64,000 nt of DNA from Sphingomonas mali NBRC 15500 (GTDB lineage: Bacteria > Pseudomonadota > Alphaproteobacteria > Sphingomonadales > Sphingomonadaceae): assembly GCF_001598415.1 (NCBI RefSeq), contig NZ_BCYX01000025.1:1-64000 (forward strand), in the 5' to 3' direction. How positions within the stretch are numbered: the stretch's first letter is position 1; the number at the start of each line of letters is the position of its first letter. The notes below the pieces were generated by a model. That model was not told the DNA's origin, ran no database searches, and was given only the letters and a program-made list of their open reading frames with translations. Made by a program: the position numbers and the translations under genes. Shown one piece after another: positions 46,740 through 57,567 of this stretch.

Positions 46740-48256
46740 TACGCGTGGCCCTCCCCGGCCTTGACCTGAGGATTTTTGGGCGGCGTCGGCAGGGCGTCGC
46801 CGGCCGGTTTGGCGCGGTCGATCCGCTGGAGCAGGATCTTCACGTCGCCGCGCATCGGCGCGAGGAAGCTTTCGGGATAGACGCCCATCCACAACACCGC
46901 CGCGGCGATCGGCACCAGCAACGCTAGTTCGCGCGGCGACAGATCGGTCATCGCCCGAACGTCATCGAACTTGATCTCGCCGAACACGACGCGGCGATAG
47001 AGGTACAGCATGTAGGCCGCGCCCAGGATGATGCCGGTGGTGCACAGCAAGGTAATCGTCGTCGACACCTTGTAGGTGCCGGCCAGGCTGAGGAATTCGC
47101 CGACGAAGTTGCTCGTGCCCGGAAGACCGACCGACGCCATGGTGAACAGCATGAACAGGACCGCGTAGCGCGGCATGTTGTTGGCGAGCCCGCCATAGCG
47201 CGCGATCTCGCGGGTATGCAGCCGATCATAGATCACGCCGACGCACAGGAACAACGCGCCCGACACCAGGCCATGGCCCAGCATCACCATCATCCCGCCT
47301 TCGATGCCCTGCTGGTTGAAGGCGAACAGACCGATCGTCACGATCGCCATGTGCGCGACCGACGAATAAGCGATCAGCTTCTTCATGTCGGACTGCACCA
47401 GCGCGACCAGCGAGGTATAGATCACCGCTACCGCCGACAGGCCGAACACCAGCCAGGTCAGTTGCGACGACGCTTCCGGGAACATCGGCACCGAGAAGCG
47501 CAGGAAACCGTAACCGCCGAGCTTCAGCAGCACACCGGCCAGGATGACCGACCCGGCGGTCGGCGCCTGGACGTGCGCGTCGGGAAGCCAGGTATGGACC
47601 GGCCACATCGGCATCTTGACCGCGAATGACGCGAAGAAGGCAAGCCACAACCAGGTCTGGGCATGGGCCGGGAAGTCGTGATTGAGCAGCAGCGGAATGC
47701 TGGTCGTGTGCGCCTCGTTGACCATCCACAGCATCGCCACCAGCATCAGCAGCGAGCCGAGCAGCGTGTAGAGGAAGAATTTGTACGAGGCGTAGATGCG
47801 ATTGGCGCCGCCCCAGATACCGATGATCAGGAACATCGGGATCAGGCCACCTTCGAAGAAGATGTAGAACAGGAACAGGTCCTGTGCCGCGAAGGTGCCG
47901 ATCATCAGCACTTCGGTAAGCAGGAACGCCGCCATGTACTCGGGCACGCGCTTCTGGATCGCTTCCCAGCTCGCCCCGATGCAGATCGGCATCAGGAACA
48001 CCGACAGCTCGATCAGCAGCAGCGCGAAGCCGTCGATGCCGAGTGCCCAGTTGAACGTGCCGAACAACGGCACATTCTCGACGAATTGCCATTGCGGGCC
48101 GCCGATCTGGAACTGGCTCCACAATACCGCGCCGAGCACCAGGTCGAGCAGGGTCGCGATCAAGGCCAGCCAGCGCGCTCCGTTGGCGCTCAGGAACAGG
48201 CACGCCACCGCCGCGACGGCGGGAATGGCGAGCATCAGCGAAAGAATGCCGCTCAT
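46739..48256 (-). CDS. nuoM: NADH-quinone oxidoreductase subunit M
   Basis: This 505-residue antiporter-like proton-pumping subunit in the membrane arm has about 14 TM helices. The family sequences FFEGGLIPMFLIIGIWGG, KMPMWPVHTWLPDAHVQAPT and MKKLIAYSSVAHM are intact. It is separated from nuoL by a family B repeat. Confidence 0.96.
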   Translation of the reverse strand: MSGILSLMLAIPAVAAVACLFLSANGARWLALIATLLDLVLGAVLWSQFQIGGPQWQFVENVPLFGTFNWALGIDGFALLLIELSVFLMPICIGASWEAIQKRVPEYMAAFLLTEVLMIGTFAAQDLFLFYIFFEGGLIPMFLIIGIWGGANRIYASYKFFLYTLLGSLLMLVAMLWMVNEAHTTSIPLLLNHDFPAHAQTWLWLAFFASFAVKMPMWPVHTWLPDAHVQAPTAGSVILAGVLLKLGGYGFLRFSVPMFPEASSQLTWLVFGLSAVAVIYTSLVALVQSDMKKLIAYSSVAHMAIVTIGLFAFNQQGIEGGMMVMLGHGLVSGALFLCVGVIYDRLHTREIARYGGLANNMPRYAVLFMLFTMASVGLPGTSNFVGEFLSLAGTYKVSTTITLLCTTGIILGAAYMLYLYRRVVFGEIKFDDVRAMTDLSPRELALLVPIAAAVLWMGVYPESFLAPMRGDVKILLQRIDRAKPAGDALPTPPKNPQVKAGEGHA

Positions 48257-48269
48257 CGGGCGCCCCCCA

Positions 48270-48335
48270 CCGTTCGTGCTGAGCCTGTCGAAGCACGGTG
48301 GGTCTCACGCCCTTCGACAAGCTCAGGGCGAACGG
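48270..48335. repeat. Palindromic repeat, family B
   Basis: Arms are at 48270-48296 and 48310-48335, in the 103-nt nuoL-nuoM gap. The left arm carries the GTGCT/AGCAC version and the right arm the GCCCT/AGGGC version of the mini-stem. Confidence 0.85.
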
Positions 48336-48359
48336 AGGAGAGATGGGACATGCAAGCGC

Positions 48360-50414
48360 TCATTGCGCGATCGCCCAGGTAACGGCGGCGGTCAGGCCGA
48401 TCAGCATGACGAAGGCATAAGTGTAGACATATCCGGTTTGCAGGCGGCCCGTGACGCGGCTGCCCAAGGCAACGACCCAGGCGGAGCCGTTGGGTCCGAA
48501 GCGGTCGATCAGGCCCTCGTCACCGGCCTTCCAGAACAGGCGGCCGAACGCGAAAGCAGGACGGACGAACAGCAGGTTATAGAGCTCGTCGAAATACCAT
48601 TTGTTGTAGACGAAATCGTACAGCAGCCGGAACGTGCTCGTGAAGCGCGCGGGGATATCGGTGCGCACGATATAGGCAAGCCAGGCACCGAAGAGGCCGA
48701 GCAGCATCACGAACGAGGCCGACAGCTTCACCCATACCGGTACTTCGTGCGCCGAATGGTAGAGATGCTCGTTGAACGCGATCGCGCCGCGCCAGAACCG
48801 CTCGCCCGAATCCGGCTCGATGAACCAGCCGTGGAAGACGAATCCCGCCAGCACCGCGCCCGTCGCCAGCAGAATCAGCGGGATCAGCATCGACCACGGG
48901 CTCTCGTGCGGATGATAGCCGCCGGTGCCGTCGCCATGCGCATGGTCGTGATGAGCATCGTGAGCATGGGCATGATCATCATGGCCGTGGCCGTGATCGT
49001 CATGCAGCGAATGCTGGATATGCTCCGACTGCGCCCAGCGCGGTTTGCCCCAGAAGGTCAGGAACATGAGCCGCCACGAATAGAAACTGGTCAGCAGCGC
49101 CGCCAGGATACCGACCCAGAAAGCGCCGGTGCCGCGGCCCGAAGCATAAGCCAGTTCGAGAATGCCGTCCTTCGAATGGAAGCCGGCGAACCCGATCGGC
49201 TGCATCCCGAAAATGCCCGGGATACCGACGCCGGTGATCGCCAGCGTGCCCAGCAGCATCACCCAGAAAGTGATCGGGATCTTCTTCCGAAGGCCCCCAT
49301 AGAAACGCATGTCCTGCTCGTGGTGCATCGCATGGATCACCGAGCCGGCGCCGAGGAACAGCAGCGCCTTGAAGAAAGCGTGCGTGAACAGGTGGAACAT
49401 CGCCGCGCCGTACGCGCCGCTGCCGGCTGCAAAGAACATGTAGCCGAGCTGCGAGCAGGTCGAATAGGCGATCACGCGCTTGATGTCGTTCTGGCACGTG
49501 CCGATCGTCGCCGCGAAGATGCAGGTCGCAGCGCCGATGAAGACGACGAAGTCGAGCGCGACCTCGCTGGTCTCGAACATGGGCGACAAGCGGCAGACCA
49601 TGAATACGCCAGCGGTCACCATGGTCGCGGCATGGATCAGCGCCGACACCGGGGTCGGGCCTTCCATCGCGTCGGGCAACCAGGTGTGGAGGCCGAGCTG
49701 CGCCGATTTGCCCATCGCGCCGACGAACAGGCACAGGCACAGCACCGTCATCGTGTCGAAGCGATAGCCCAGAAAGCCGATCGTCGAGCCCGCCATGTGC
49801 GGCGCTTGGGCCAGTATCTCCGGGATCGATACGGTGCCGAATACCAGGAACGTGCCGAAAATGCCGAGCATGAAGCCGAGGTCGCCGACGCGGTTGACGA
49901 CGAACGCCTTGATCGCCGCGGCATTGGCGCTCGGCTTCTTGAACCAGAAGCCGATCAGTAGATAGCTGGCGAGGCCGACGCCTTCCCAGCCGAAGAACAT
50001 CTGGACCAAGTTGTTGGCGGTCACCAGCATCAGCATCGCGAAGGTGAACAGCGACAGATAGGCGAAGAACCGCGGCTGATCGGGATCCTCGTCCATATAC
50101 CCCCAGGAATAGAGGTGGACGAGCGCCGAGACGCTGGTGATCACCACCAGCATCACCGCGGTCAGCGCGTCGACGCGCAGAGCCCAGGAGACGTCGAGAT
50201 CGCCCGACTTCATCCAGGTGAACACCTGGGTCACCGGATAGGGATCGCCGCCGGTCAGATAGTGGATGAAGATCGGCCAGCTGAGCGCGCACGACGCGAA
50301 CAACGCGCCGGTGGTCAGCACCTTGGCCGGCACGTTGCCGATCGCGCGATTGCCGAGGCCGGCAATGATGGCAGCCAGCAGCGGCAGGAAAACGATGAGC
50401 TGGATCGTGATCAC
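48360..50414 (-). CDS. nuoL: NADH-quinone oxidoreductase subunit L with His-rich insert
   Basis: This 684-residue subunit is longer than the 613-residue E. coli protein. It is the distal antiporter-like subunit with about 15-16 TM helices and the long lateral helix. [18 protein letters not shown] and [20 protein letters not shown] are canonical. Residues 465-503 form a hydrophilic insert with 15 His out of 39. The start lies 4 nt after the nuoK stop. Confidence 0.96.
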   Translation of the reverse strand: MITIQLIVFLPLLAAIIAGLGNRAIGNVPAKVLTTGALFASCALSWPIFIHYLTGGDPYPVTQVFTWMKSGDLDVSWALRVDALTAVMLVVITSVSALVHLYSWGYMDEDPDQPRFFAYLSLFTFAMLMLVTANNLVQMFFGWEGVGLASYLLIGFWFKKPSANAAAIKAFVVNRVGDLGFMLGIFGTFLVFGTVSIPEILAQAPHMAGSTIGFLGYRFDTMTVLCLCLFVGAMGKSAQLGLHTWLPDAMEGPTPVSALIHAATMVTAGVFMVCRLSPMFETSEVALDFVVFIGAATCIFAATIGTCQNDIKRVIAYSTCSQLGYMFFAAGSGAYGAAMFHLFTHAFFKALLFLGAGSVIHAMHHEQDMRFYGGLRKKIPITFWVMLLGTLAITGVGIPGIFGMQPIGFAGFHSKDGILELAYASGRGTGAFWVGILAALLTSFYSWRLMFLTFWGKPRWAQSEHIQHSLHDDHGHGHDDHAHAHDAHHDHAHGDGTGGYHPHESPWSMLIPLILLATGAVLAGFVFHGWFIEPDSGERFWRGAIAFNEHLYHSAHEVPVWVKLSASFVMLLGLFGAWLAYIVRTDIPARFTSTFRLLYDFVYNKWYFDELYNLLFVRPAFAFGRLFWKAGDEGLIDRFGPNGSAWVVALGSRVTGRLQTGYVYTYAFVMLIGLTAAVTWAIAQ

Positions 50415-50418
50415 GCGC

Positions 50419-50724
50419 TCACCCCTTCATCCGGTTGGCATCGTCGACCGCGATGGTCCCGCGCCCGCGGAAATAGATCACCAGAATGGCGAGCCCGATG
50501 GCCGCTTCGCCCGCGGCGACGGTCAGCACGAACATCGCGAACACCTGACCGACCAGATCGTGCAGATAGGCCGAGAAGGCGACGAAGTTGAGGTTCACCG
50601 CGAGCAGGATCAGCTCGATCGACATCAGCATGATGATCAGATTCTTGCGGTTGGCGATGAGGCCGAGCACGCCCATCCCGAACAGGATGGCGGCCACGAC
50701 CAGATAATGCGTGAGGCCGATCAC
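50419..50724 (-). CDS. nuoK: NADH-quinone oxidoreductase subunit K
   Basis: This 101-residue protein has three TM helices, with the conserved membrane glutamates in [18 protein letters not shown] and [11 protein letters not shown]. It starts with GTG at 50724, overlapping the nuoJ stop in GTGA. Confidence 0.95.
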   Translation of the reverse strand: MIGLTHYLVVAAILFGMGVLGLIANRKNLIIMLMSIELILLAVNLNFVAFSAYLHDLVGQVFAMFVLTVAAGEAAIGLAILVIYFRGRGTIAVDDANRMKG

Positions 50725-51332
50725 AATTCCACCCCCTGGCCGACCGGCGGCTGCATGTTGCGCGTCGCGTCCTGCGGCCGGCGCGCGACCTGACGGCTGA
50801 TCTTCTGGCCCTTGACCCCGCCGCGCGCCCGATGCGTCAGCACGATCGCGCCGATCATCGCGACGAGCAGCACCAGGCCGGCGCCTTCGAACACGAACAG
50901 ATAATGCGAATAGAGCAGATGCCCGATCGCTTCGATATTGGACATCTTGTCGGGCGTCGGCGCGATGCGCTGGTCGAGCTTGAGGCCCCCGGCCGACCAC
51001 CCCAGGAGGGCGATAACTACTTCAGCCGCCAGCAAAACCGCAAAGGCAAGGCCGATCATCGCGTAGCGCACAAAACCGGCGCGCAGTTCGGCGAAGTCGA
51101 TGTCGAGCATCATCACGACGAACAGGAACAGCACCGCGACCGCGCCGACATAGACGATGATCAACAGCATGGCGATGAACTCGGCGCCGCACAGCAGCAT
51201 CAGGCCCGCGGCGTTGAAGAACGCGAGGATCAGCCACAGCACCGAATGCACCGGGTTGCGCGACGTGATCGTCATCGCACCCGACAGCAGCACCACGGCG
51301 GCGAACAGGTAAAAGGCGATTGCAGCGATCAT
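50721..51332 (-). CDS. nuoJ: NADH-quinone oxidoreductase subunit J
   Basis: This 203-residue protein has five TM helices, including the pi-bulge helix region with [21 protein letters not shown]. The C-terminal tail is basic and about 30 residues long. The start ATG at 51332 was preferred over one at 51386 that lies inside a repeat. The GTGA overlap with nuoK couples them. Confidence 0.95.
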   Translation of the reverse strand: MIAAIAFYLFAAVVLLSGAMTITSRNPVHSVLWLILAFFNAAGLMLLCGAEFIAMLLIIVYVGAVAVLFLFVVMMLDIDFAELRAGFVRYAMIGLAFAVLLAAEVVIALLGWSAGGLKLDQRIAPTPDKMSNIEAIGHLLYSHYLFVFEGAGLVLLVAMIGAIVLTHRARGGVKGQKISRQVARRPQDATRNMQPPVGQGVEL

Positions 51333-51341
51333 TATTCCACC

Positions 51342-51421
51342 GTCGCCCCAGCGAAAGCTGGGGCCTCGTGCAGAATCGCGGGACAAGAGCCGCTTGAGAT
51401 CCCAGCTTCCGCTGGGATGAC
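51342..51421. repeat. Palindromic repeat, family A
   Basis: Arms are at 51342-51364 and 51399-51421 (cores CCCCAGCGAAAGCTGGGG and CCCAGCTTCCGCTGGG), within the 132-nt nuoI-nuoJ gap. Confidence 0.85.
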
Positions 51422-51464
51422 CGAAAGGGGGTGAATCATGGTGCGTCCCACTGTTGCGGCGCGC

Positions 51465-51950
51465 TTAACGGTACGGTGCATCGGCGGCAAGGTTCGCGGC
51501 GATCGCACGCTCCCAGCGGTCGCCGTTGTCGAGCAGCTTGGCCTTGTCGTAGATCAGCTCCTCGCGCGTTTCGGTGGCGAATTCGAAATTCGGTCCCTCG
51601 ACGATGGCATCGACCGGGCAGGCTTCCTGGCACAGCCCGCAATAGATGCACTTGGTCATGTCGATATCGTAGCGCGTCGTGCGGCGGCTCCCGTCGTCGC
51701 GCGGTTCGGCCTCGATCGTGATCGCCAGCGCCGGACAGATCGCCTCGCACAATTTGCACGCGATGCAGCGCTCTTCGCCATTGGGATAGCGGCGCAGCGC
51801 ATGTTCCCCGCGGAAACGCGGCGAAATCGGGTTCTTTTCGAACGGATAATTGATCGTCGCCTTGGGCTTCCACATGTAGCGGAAGGTCAGGATGTGGGCT
51901 TTGACGAACTCCCACAGCGTGAACGACTTGATGATCTGGGCGATGCTCAT
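51465..51950 (-). CDS. nuoI: NADH-quinone oxidoreductase subunit I
   Basis: This 161-residue protein holds two [4Fe-4S] clusters (N6a/N6b), with cysteine sets [12 protein letters not shown] and [12 protein letters not shown]. It passes electrons toward NuoB. The start overlaps the stop of the upstream accessory gene (ATGA). Confidence 0.96.
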   Translation of the reverse strand: MSIAQIIKSFTLWEFVKAHILTFRYMWKPKATINYPFEKNPISPRFRGEHALRRYPNGEERCIACKLCEAICPALAITIEAEPRDDGSRRTTRYDIDMTKCIYCGLCQEACPVDAIVEGPNFEFATETREELIYDKAKLLDNGDRWERAIAANLAADAPYR

Positions 51951-52447
51951 TTGGAGCGCTCCGTTTCGAGCTTATTTGTACTTTCGCCCGTAGACGTTTG
52001 ATCGCCTCCACGGGTCAGACCGCAAAGACCAGCCATGGGATAGGTCGTTTGTCCGTCACTTGCTTTACGGACGACGGTCGTACGGAAATTCTTTTGTGGG
52101 GTCGGTGACCCGACCAAGCCCAGCAATGAGCCATCAGAATAAGTAAAAAATACCCCAAACTTCATGTCGTTGGCAAACGTGAATTCCTTCGCCGTGCCTT
52201 TCCCTACCACCGATGAATCGCCATCGACCGTTATGCTAGCGGGATCGATTTGTGCCGAAGCACCTTTATCGAAGGCAACAGTAATAGACCGCTGTTCAGC
52301 ATTGGCGTTCGGACGAATCTCGCGACTGGCCGCATCATAACTTGCCTCTTGAAACACACAGACAAGCGTGAACCGCTGCGAAGGGGACGGCGGGGCTGTT
52401 CCCGCTTGCATTAGACCACCTAATGCCAGGGCAAACAGGGCACTCAC
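51947..52447 (-). CDS. Exported accessory protein embedded between nuoH and nuoI
   Basis: This 166-residue protein starts with GTG at 52447, overlapping the nuoH stop (GTGA), and its stop overlaps the nuoI ATG. The N-terminus ([18 protein letters not shown]) looks like a short signal peptide without basic residues. The mature part is beta-rich and polar with two cysteines (LVCVF, AGLCG). I do not recognise a family. Coupling at both ends implies production at nuo levels. Confidence 0.7.
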   Translation of the reverse strand: MSALFALALGGLMQAGTAPPSPSQRFTLVCVFQEASYDAASREIRPNANAEQRSITVAFDKGASAQIDPASITVDGDSSVVGKGTAKEFTFANDMKFGVFFTYSDGSLLGLVGSPTPQKNFRTTVVRKASDGQTTYPMAGLCGLTRGGDQTSTGESTNKLETERSK

Positions 52448-53496
52448 GACCCAATCCCCACACGCGTCAACATCAGATAGCCCGACACGAGGAATACCCA
52501 GAACAGCGACAGCGGCAGGAAGATCTTCCAGCCCAGCCGCATCAGCTGGTCGTAACGGTACCTGGGCACCGTCGCCTTCACCCAGCTGAATAGGAAGAAG
52601 AACGCCAGGATCTTGATGAACAGCCAGATGATCCCCGGCACCGCGTACATCCAGCCGATGTTGAGCGGCGGCAGATAGCCACCCCAGAACAGGATGGCGT
52701 TGAGCGCGCACATCAGGATCACATTGGCATATTCGCCGAGCCAATAGAGCGCGAAGCTCATCGACGAATATTCGGTCTGATAGCCCGCGACGAGCTCCGA
52801 TTCCGCTTCGGTCAGGTCGAATGGCGCGCGCTGCGTTTCAGCCAGCGACGAGATGAAGAACACGACCGACATCGGGAACAGCAGCGGGTTGATGAAATTG
52901 CCGTTCACCCAGCCCCAGGCGAAGCCCTTCTGCGCCTCGACGATCGCGGTCAGGTTGAAGCTGTTCGCCCACAGCACGACCGAGATCAGCACGAAGCCGA
53001 TCGACACTTCGTAGCTCACCATCTGCGCGGCGGCACGGAGCGCCGAGTAGAAGGGATATTTCGAGTTCGACGCCCAGCCGGCGATGATGATGCCGTAGAC
53101 GCCCAGGCTCGACGCCGCGAGGACGTAGAGCAGCCCGACATTGATATTGGCGAGCACCACGCCGGCCTGGAACGGCACCACCGCCCAGACGATCAAGGCG
53201 ACCGTGAAGGTGATGATCGGCGCGAGCAGGAACAGGCCCTTGTTCGCCGCCGAGGGAATGATCGTTTCCTGCAGGAAGACCTTCAGGCCGTCCGCGAACG
53301 ACTGCAGCAGACCCAGCGGGCCGACCACGTTCGGACCGCGGCGCAGCGCCATCGCCGCCCAGATCTTGCGGTCGGCATAGATGATCATCGCCACCGCGAG
53401 CATCAGCGGGAGCGCGATCACCAGGATGTCGATGATCGTGGCGACGAACCAGGCCCAGCCATAGTCCATGCCGAGATAGGTGAACCAGGAGGTCAT
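52444..53496 (-). CDS. nuoH: NADH-quinone oxidoreductase subunit H
   Basis: This 350-residue protein has eight or nine TM helices and forms the quinone-binding entry with NuoB/D. Characteristic regions are [39 protein letters not shown] and [22 protein letters not shown]. Confidence 0.96.
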   Translation of the reverse strand: MTSWFTYLGMDYGWAWFVATIIDILVIALPLMLAVAMIIYADRKIWAAMALRRGPNVVGPLGLLQSFADGLKVFLQETIIPSAANKGLFLLAPIITFTVALIVWAVVPFQAGVVLANINVGLLYVLAASSLGVYGIIIAGWASNSKYPFYSALRAAAQMVSYEVSIGFVLISVVLWANSFNLTAIVEAQKGFAWGWVNGNFINPLLFPMSVVFFISSLAETQRAPFDLTEAESELVAGYQTEYSSMSFALYWLGEYANVILMCALNAILFWGGYLPPLNIGWMYAVPGIIWLFIKILAFFFLFSWVKATVPRYRYDQLMRLGWKIFLPLSLFWVFLVSGYLMLTRVGIGS

Positions 53497-53500
53497 GCCG

Positions 53501-53665
53501 TCACCCCGACAAGATAATCAGACCAATGACCAGAAGCGCAAAGAGCGTCAAAAAGATCAGCACGGCCCAATGCAGCCGACGCATCCAGCGCGGCGCGCCC
53601 TTCGACGTCTCGGCCGTTGCCGCATCGCCCAGAAATTCCAGAACGGCGCCAATTATATCGTGCAT
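53501..53665 (-). CDS. 54-residue single-TM protein between nuoG and nuoH
   Basis: Read directly from the minus strand: starts [15 protein letters not shown], has a basic segment [11 protein letters not shown], then a TM helix (about residues 33-52) ending ILSG. It lies 3 nt after nuoG and 4 nt before nuoH, with a GGAG upstream of the ATG. No family is recognised. Confidence 0.65.
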   Translation of the reverse strand: MHDIIGAVLEFLGDAATAETSKGAPRWMRRLHWAVLIFLTLFALLVIGLIILSG

Positions 53666-53668
53666 CCA

Positions 53669-55669
53669 TCACTCCGCCGCCTCCGCAAAGGCTTGGCCGT
53701 GGAGCAACTCCGACGAGCATCGCTGCATCGTCGGGCTGGCGCGGCAGATCGCGTTGGTCAGGTAGAAGTCCTTGATCGGATAGGCGACTTCGCCCGATCC
53801 CTTGGCGTCGAGCGACGGCGGGTTCCAGTCGAAGCTGGCGAGACCGGTCTGGCCGAGCGCGGGAACGTCTAGCGCCATTTGCGCGCGCAATTCCTCGAAA
53901 GTGTCGAACGGCAACGTCTGGCCGAGCTTTTCCGACAGCGCGCGCAGGATGGTCCAATCCTCACGCGCATCGCCCGGCGGGAACACCGCCCGCTCGCCAC
54001 GCTGCACGCGGCCTTCGAGATTGACATAGGTGCCGGCCTTTTCGGCATAGCTCGCGCCCGGCAGGACGACATCCGCCGCCGCCGCGCCCTTGTCGCCATG
54101 ATGGCCGATATAGACCTTGAAGCTCTTCGAAAGCTTGGAGAAATCGACCTCATCGGCACCAAGCAAGAAGACCAGCTTCGGATTTGCCGCGACCACGTCA
54201 GCGATCCCGCCCTTTTGCGCATAGCCGAGCATCAGCCCGCCCATTCGCGCCGCGGAGAAATGGAGGACGTTGAAGCCGTTCCAGCCGTCCTTCACCACGC
54301 CAAGCGTCCTGGCGAGCGCGAGCGCGGCACCATGGCCATTCTTGAGCGCGGCACCGCCGACGATGATCATCGGGCGCTGCGCGTCCTTGAACGCATCAGC
54401 CGCGGCCTTGGGCAGCTTGCCGAGCAGCGACAGATCGTTGCCCAGCCACTCGAGCTTGTAGGTCAGGTCGGTCTCGGGCCCAATCGCGAAGACCTTGGCG
54501 CCCTTCTTGATGGCTTTGCGAATACGGGTGTTCACCAACGGCGCTTCCCAGCGCAGATTGGTGCCGACCAGCAACACCGCGTCGGCCGTCTCGGCACCCG
54601 CGATCGTCGTGTTGAAATTGACCGCGGCCAGGTTCGACACGTCGTAATCCATGCCGGTCTGGCGGCCTTCGAGCAGCGAGCCGCCCATCGCCCTGACCAG
54701 CGCCTTGGCCGCGAACATCGTCTCGCAATCGACCAGGTCACCGGCGATCGCCGCCACGCTCTTGCCGGCCTTGACTGCCGCGATCGCCGCGAACGCCTCG
54801 TCCCAGGTCGCCGCGACCAGCTTGCCCTGCTTGCGAACATAGGGCTTGTCGAGGCGCTGACGGACCAGGCCGTCGACCGCGTGGCGAGTCTTGTCGGTCG
54901 CCCATTCCTCGTTGACGTCGTCATTGACGCGCGGCAGCGCGCGCAACACCTGGCGGCCGCGGCTGTCGAGGCGGATGTTGGTGCCGACCGCGTCCATCAC
55001 GTCGATCGCCAGCGTCTTCTTGAGCTCCCAGGGCCGCGCCTCGAAGGCATAGGGCTTCGACGTCAGCGCGCCGACCGGGCACAGGTCGACCACGTTGCCG
55101 CTGAGCTCGCTCGTCACCGCCTGCTCGAGGTAGGAGGTGATCTGCATGTCCTCGCCGCGATAGATCGCACCGATCTCTTCGACGCCGGCGACTTCCTCGG
55201 CAAAGCGGATGCAGCGCGTGCACTGGATGCAGCGGGTCATCACCGTCTTGACGATCGGACCCATATATTTCTCGGTCACCGCACGCTTGTTCTCGGTGTA
55301 GCGCGAGTTGCCGCGCCCATAGGCGATCGACTGATCCTGCAGGTCGCACTCGCCGCCCTGATCGCAGATCGGGCAATCGAGCGGGTGGTTGATCAGCAGG
55401 AATTCCATCACGCCTTCGCGCGCGTTCTTCACCATCGGCGTGTTGGTGAAAATCTCCTGATTGTCGGCAGCGGGAAGCGCGCACGACGCCTGGGGCTTGG
55501 GCGGCCCCGGCTTCACCTCGACCAGGCACATCCGGCAATTGCCGGCGATCGACAGCCGCTCGTGATAGCAGAAACGCGGGATTTCCTTGCCGGCCGCCTC
55601 GCACGCCTGGAGCACCGTGGCGCCGGCGGGGACGTCGACCTCTATCCCGTCAACTTTGACCTTGGGCAT
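53669..55669 (-). CDS. nuoG: NADH-quinone oxidoreductase subunit G
   Basis: This 666-residue protein has an N-terminal [2Fe-2S] ferredoxin domain (CYHERLSIAGNCRMC). Cluster motifs DCPICDQGGECDLQD and RCIQCTRCIRF come next, then a molybdopterin-oxidoreductase-like domain without cofactor. It belongs to the peripheral arm. It is shorter than the E. coli NuoG, as is usual in alphaproteobacteria. Confidence 0.95.
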   Translation of the reverse strand: MPKVKVDGIEVDVPAGATVLQACEAAGKEIPRFCYHERLSIAGNCRMCLVEVKPGPPKPQASCALPAADNQEIFTNTPMVKNAREGVMEFLLINHPLDCPICDQGGECDLQDQSIAYGRGNSRYTENKRAVTEKYMGPIVKTVMTRCIQCTRCIRFAEEVAGVEEIGAIYRGEDMQITSYLEQAVTSELSGNVVDLCPVGALTSKPYAFEARPWELKKTLAIDVMDAVGTNIRLDSRGRQVLRALPRVNDDVNEEWATDKTRHAVDGLVRQRLDKPYVRKQGKLVAATWDEAFAAIAAVKAGKSVAAIAGDLVDCETMFAAKALVRAMGGSLLEGRQTGMDYDVSNLAAVNFNTTIAGAETADAVLLVGTNLRWEAPLVNTRIRKAIKKGAKVFAIGPETDLTYKLEWLGNDLSLLGKLPKAAADAFKDAQRPMIIVGGAALKNGHGAALALARTLGVVKDGWNGFNVLHFSAARMGGLMLGYAQKGGIADVVAANPKLVFLLGADEVDFSKLSKSFKVYIGHHGDKGAAAADVVLPGASYAEKAGTYVNLEGRVQRGERAVFPPGDAREDWTILRALSEKLGQTLPFDTFEELRAQMALDVPALGQTGLASFDWNPPSLDAKGSGEVAYPIKDFYLTNAICRASPTMQRCSSELLHGQAFAEAAE

Positions 55670-55678
55670 AAGCGCCGC

Positions 55679-56266
55679 TTACCTCGACAACAAATGATAG
55701 AGCGGCTCGGCGACGACCAGTCGCAGATCCTGCCGCTTGAGCTTGAGCAACTGACCCGCTGGCACACAGGCCGCTATATTACCCGACAGGCTGTTGATCG
55801 CGCTCGCCTCGTCGGCACTGCCACGATCGGACCGGAGCAAGGCCAGCGATCCTTGCGGATTGGCGCGCACGAGGCAATCGCCCATCATCCGTACACCGAT
55901 GGTGACGGCAGCGTAATCTGCCGGCTTGGCGTTCGCGGGCATCGCCAACGCCCAACCGTCTCGCGCTACGGCACCGGCGACGTCCGGGCTCTTGCGAAGC
56001 ATCGGCGCCAGCGCTGCTTCGGCGATTTCAGCCCGCTCGCGCCAGCTGAACGTCCCGGCCGCCATCTTGTTGTCGCTGCACCCGCCATAATAAACGAGGA
56101 CCTTGCTCGTCGCTTCGGTTTCGGACGGCGACCCTGGAACGGTCTTCAGCAGCGCTCGGACGTCGCGGATGTCGTTGTCGACCACACATTCCGCGGCATC
56201 CGATGTAGCTTGGTCCATGCCAGGTACCATCGGCGTCCCGGCCAGCAGCAAAGCCAGCCCGATCAT
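55679..56266 (-). CDS. Probably exported accessory protein between nuoF and nuoG
   Basis: This 195-residue protein's ATG overlaps the nuoF stop (ATGA), and it ends 9 nt before nuoG. A short hydrophobic start ([16 protein letters not shown]) may be a signal peptide, though it lacks basic residues. Four cysteines (ECVVD, GGCSD, GDCLV, AACVP) could pair in the periplasm. It is mostly helical. No family is recognised. Confidence 0.7.
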   Translation of the reverse strand: MIGLALLLAGTPMVPGMDQATSDAAECVVDNDIRDVRALLKTVPGSPSETEATSKVLVYYGGCSDNKMAAGTFSWRERAEIAEAALAPMLRKSPDVAGAVARDGWALAMPANAKPADYAAVTIGVRMMGDCLVRANPQGSLALLRSDRGSADEASAINSLSGNIAACVPAGQLLKLKRQDLRLVVAEPLYHLLSR

Positions 56267-57567
56267 TCTGCGGCCTCCTGCATCGGCGCAAAATCATCGC
56301 CCTGGCGCTCGGCGATGCGGCGCTCGAGCTCGGGGCGGAAGTGGCGGATCAGGCCCTGGATCGGCCAGGCCGCGGCGTCGCCCAGCGCGCAGATGGTGTG
56401 ACCTTCGATCTGCTTGGTAACGTTGAACAGCGTATCGATCTCGCCGATATCGGCATCGCCGGTGCGCAGCCGCTCCATCACGCGCCACATCCAGCCGGTG
56501 CCTTCGCGGCACGGCGTGCACTGGCCGCAGCTTTCGTGCTTGTAGAAATAGCTGATGCGGCTGATCGCGCGGACGATGTCGGTCGACTTGTCCATGACGA
56601 TGACCGCCGCGGTGCCGAGGCCCGAGCCTAGCGCCTTGAGCCCGTCGAAATCCATCGGGCAGTCCATGATCTGCGCCGCCGGCACCAGCGGCACCGACGA
56701 CCCGCCCGGGATCACCGCGAGGAGGTTGTCCCAGCCGCCGCGAATCCCGCCGCAATGTTCCTCGATCAGTTGGCGGAACGGGATCGACATCGCGTCCTCG
56801 ACCACGCACGGCTTGTTCACATGGCCACTGATCTGGAACAGCTTGGTGCCGCGATTATTCTCGGCGCCGAAGCTCGCGAACCATTCGGGGCCACGGCGCA
56901 GGATGGTCGGCGCTACCGCGATCGATTCGACGTTGTTGACCGTGGTCGGGCAGCCATAAAGGCCGGCACCCGCCGGAAATGGCGGCTTGAGGCGCGGCTG
57001 GCCCTTTTTGCCCTCGAGACTCTCAAGCATCGCGGTCTCTTCGCCGCAGATATAGGCGCCGGCGCCGCGATGGACGAAGACGTCGAAATCGTACCCCGAC
57101 CCGCAGGCATTCTTCCCGATCAGCCCGGCATCATAGGCCTCGGCGACCGCGGCGAAGAGCGTCTCCGCCTCACGGATATATTCGCCGCGAATGTAGATGT
57201 ACGCGGCCCGCGCGCGCATCGCGAAACCGGCGACCAAAGCACCTTCGATCAGCTTGTGCGGATCGTGGCGGATGATCTCGCGGTCCTTGCAAGACCCCGG
57301 CTCGGATTCGTCGGCGTTGATCACCAGGAAATTGGGACGATCGGGCCGCGGTTCCTTGGGCATGAAGCCCCATTTGGTGCCGGTCGGGAACCCTGCCCCG
57401 CCCCGCCCGCGCAGCCCCGACGCCTTCATCCGGTCGATGATCGTGTCGGCGCCGATCTCGAGCAGTTTCTTGGTATTGTCCCAATCGCCACGCGCCTGCG
57501 CCGCTTTCAGCCCCCAGGGCTGGAAGCCGTACAGATTGGTGAAGATGCGATCCTTATCGGCGAGCAT
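56263..57567 (-). CDS. nuoF: NADH-quinone oxidoreductase subunit F
   Basis: This 434-residue subunit oxidises NADH. The NADH/FMN glycine-rich site [15 protein letters not shown], the [19 protein letters not shown] segment and the N3 cluster cysteines in [13 protein letters not shown] are all present. The start directly abuts the stop of a 55-residue membrane-protein gene. Confidence 0.97.
   Translation of the reverse strand: MLADKDRIFTNLYGFQPWGLKAAQARGDWDNTKKLLEIGADTIIDRMKASGLRGRGGAGFPTGTKWGFMPKEPRPDRPNFLVINADESEPGSCKDREIIRHDPHKLIEGALVAGFAMRARAAYIYIRGEYIREAETLFAAVAEAYDAGLIGKNACGSGYDFDVFVHRGAGAYICGEETAMLESLEGKKGQPRLKPPFPAGAGLYGCPTTVNNVESIAVAPTILRRGPEWFASFGAENNRGTKLFQISGHVNKPCVVEDAMSIPFRQLIEEHCGGIRGGWDNLLAVIPGGSSVPLVPAAQIMDCPMDFDGLKALGSGLGTAAVIVMDKSTDIVRAISRISYFYKHESCGQCTPCREGTGWMWRVMERLRTGDADIGEIDTLFNVTKQIEGHTICALGDAAAWPIQGLIRHFRPELERRIAERQGDDFAPMQEAAE

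Noticed and set aside
47895..49961. 688-codon plus-strand frame opposite nuoL/M
   Set aside because: Shadow of nuoL and nuoM; no domain features, and it crosses the repeat.
53879..56401. 840-codon plus-strand open frame opposite nuoG
   Set aside because: It is antisense to a well-recognised gene with full cluster motifs. Arg/His/Asp-rich shadow composition in high-GC DNA explains it.
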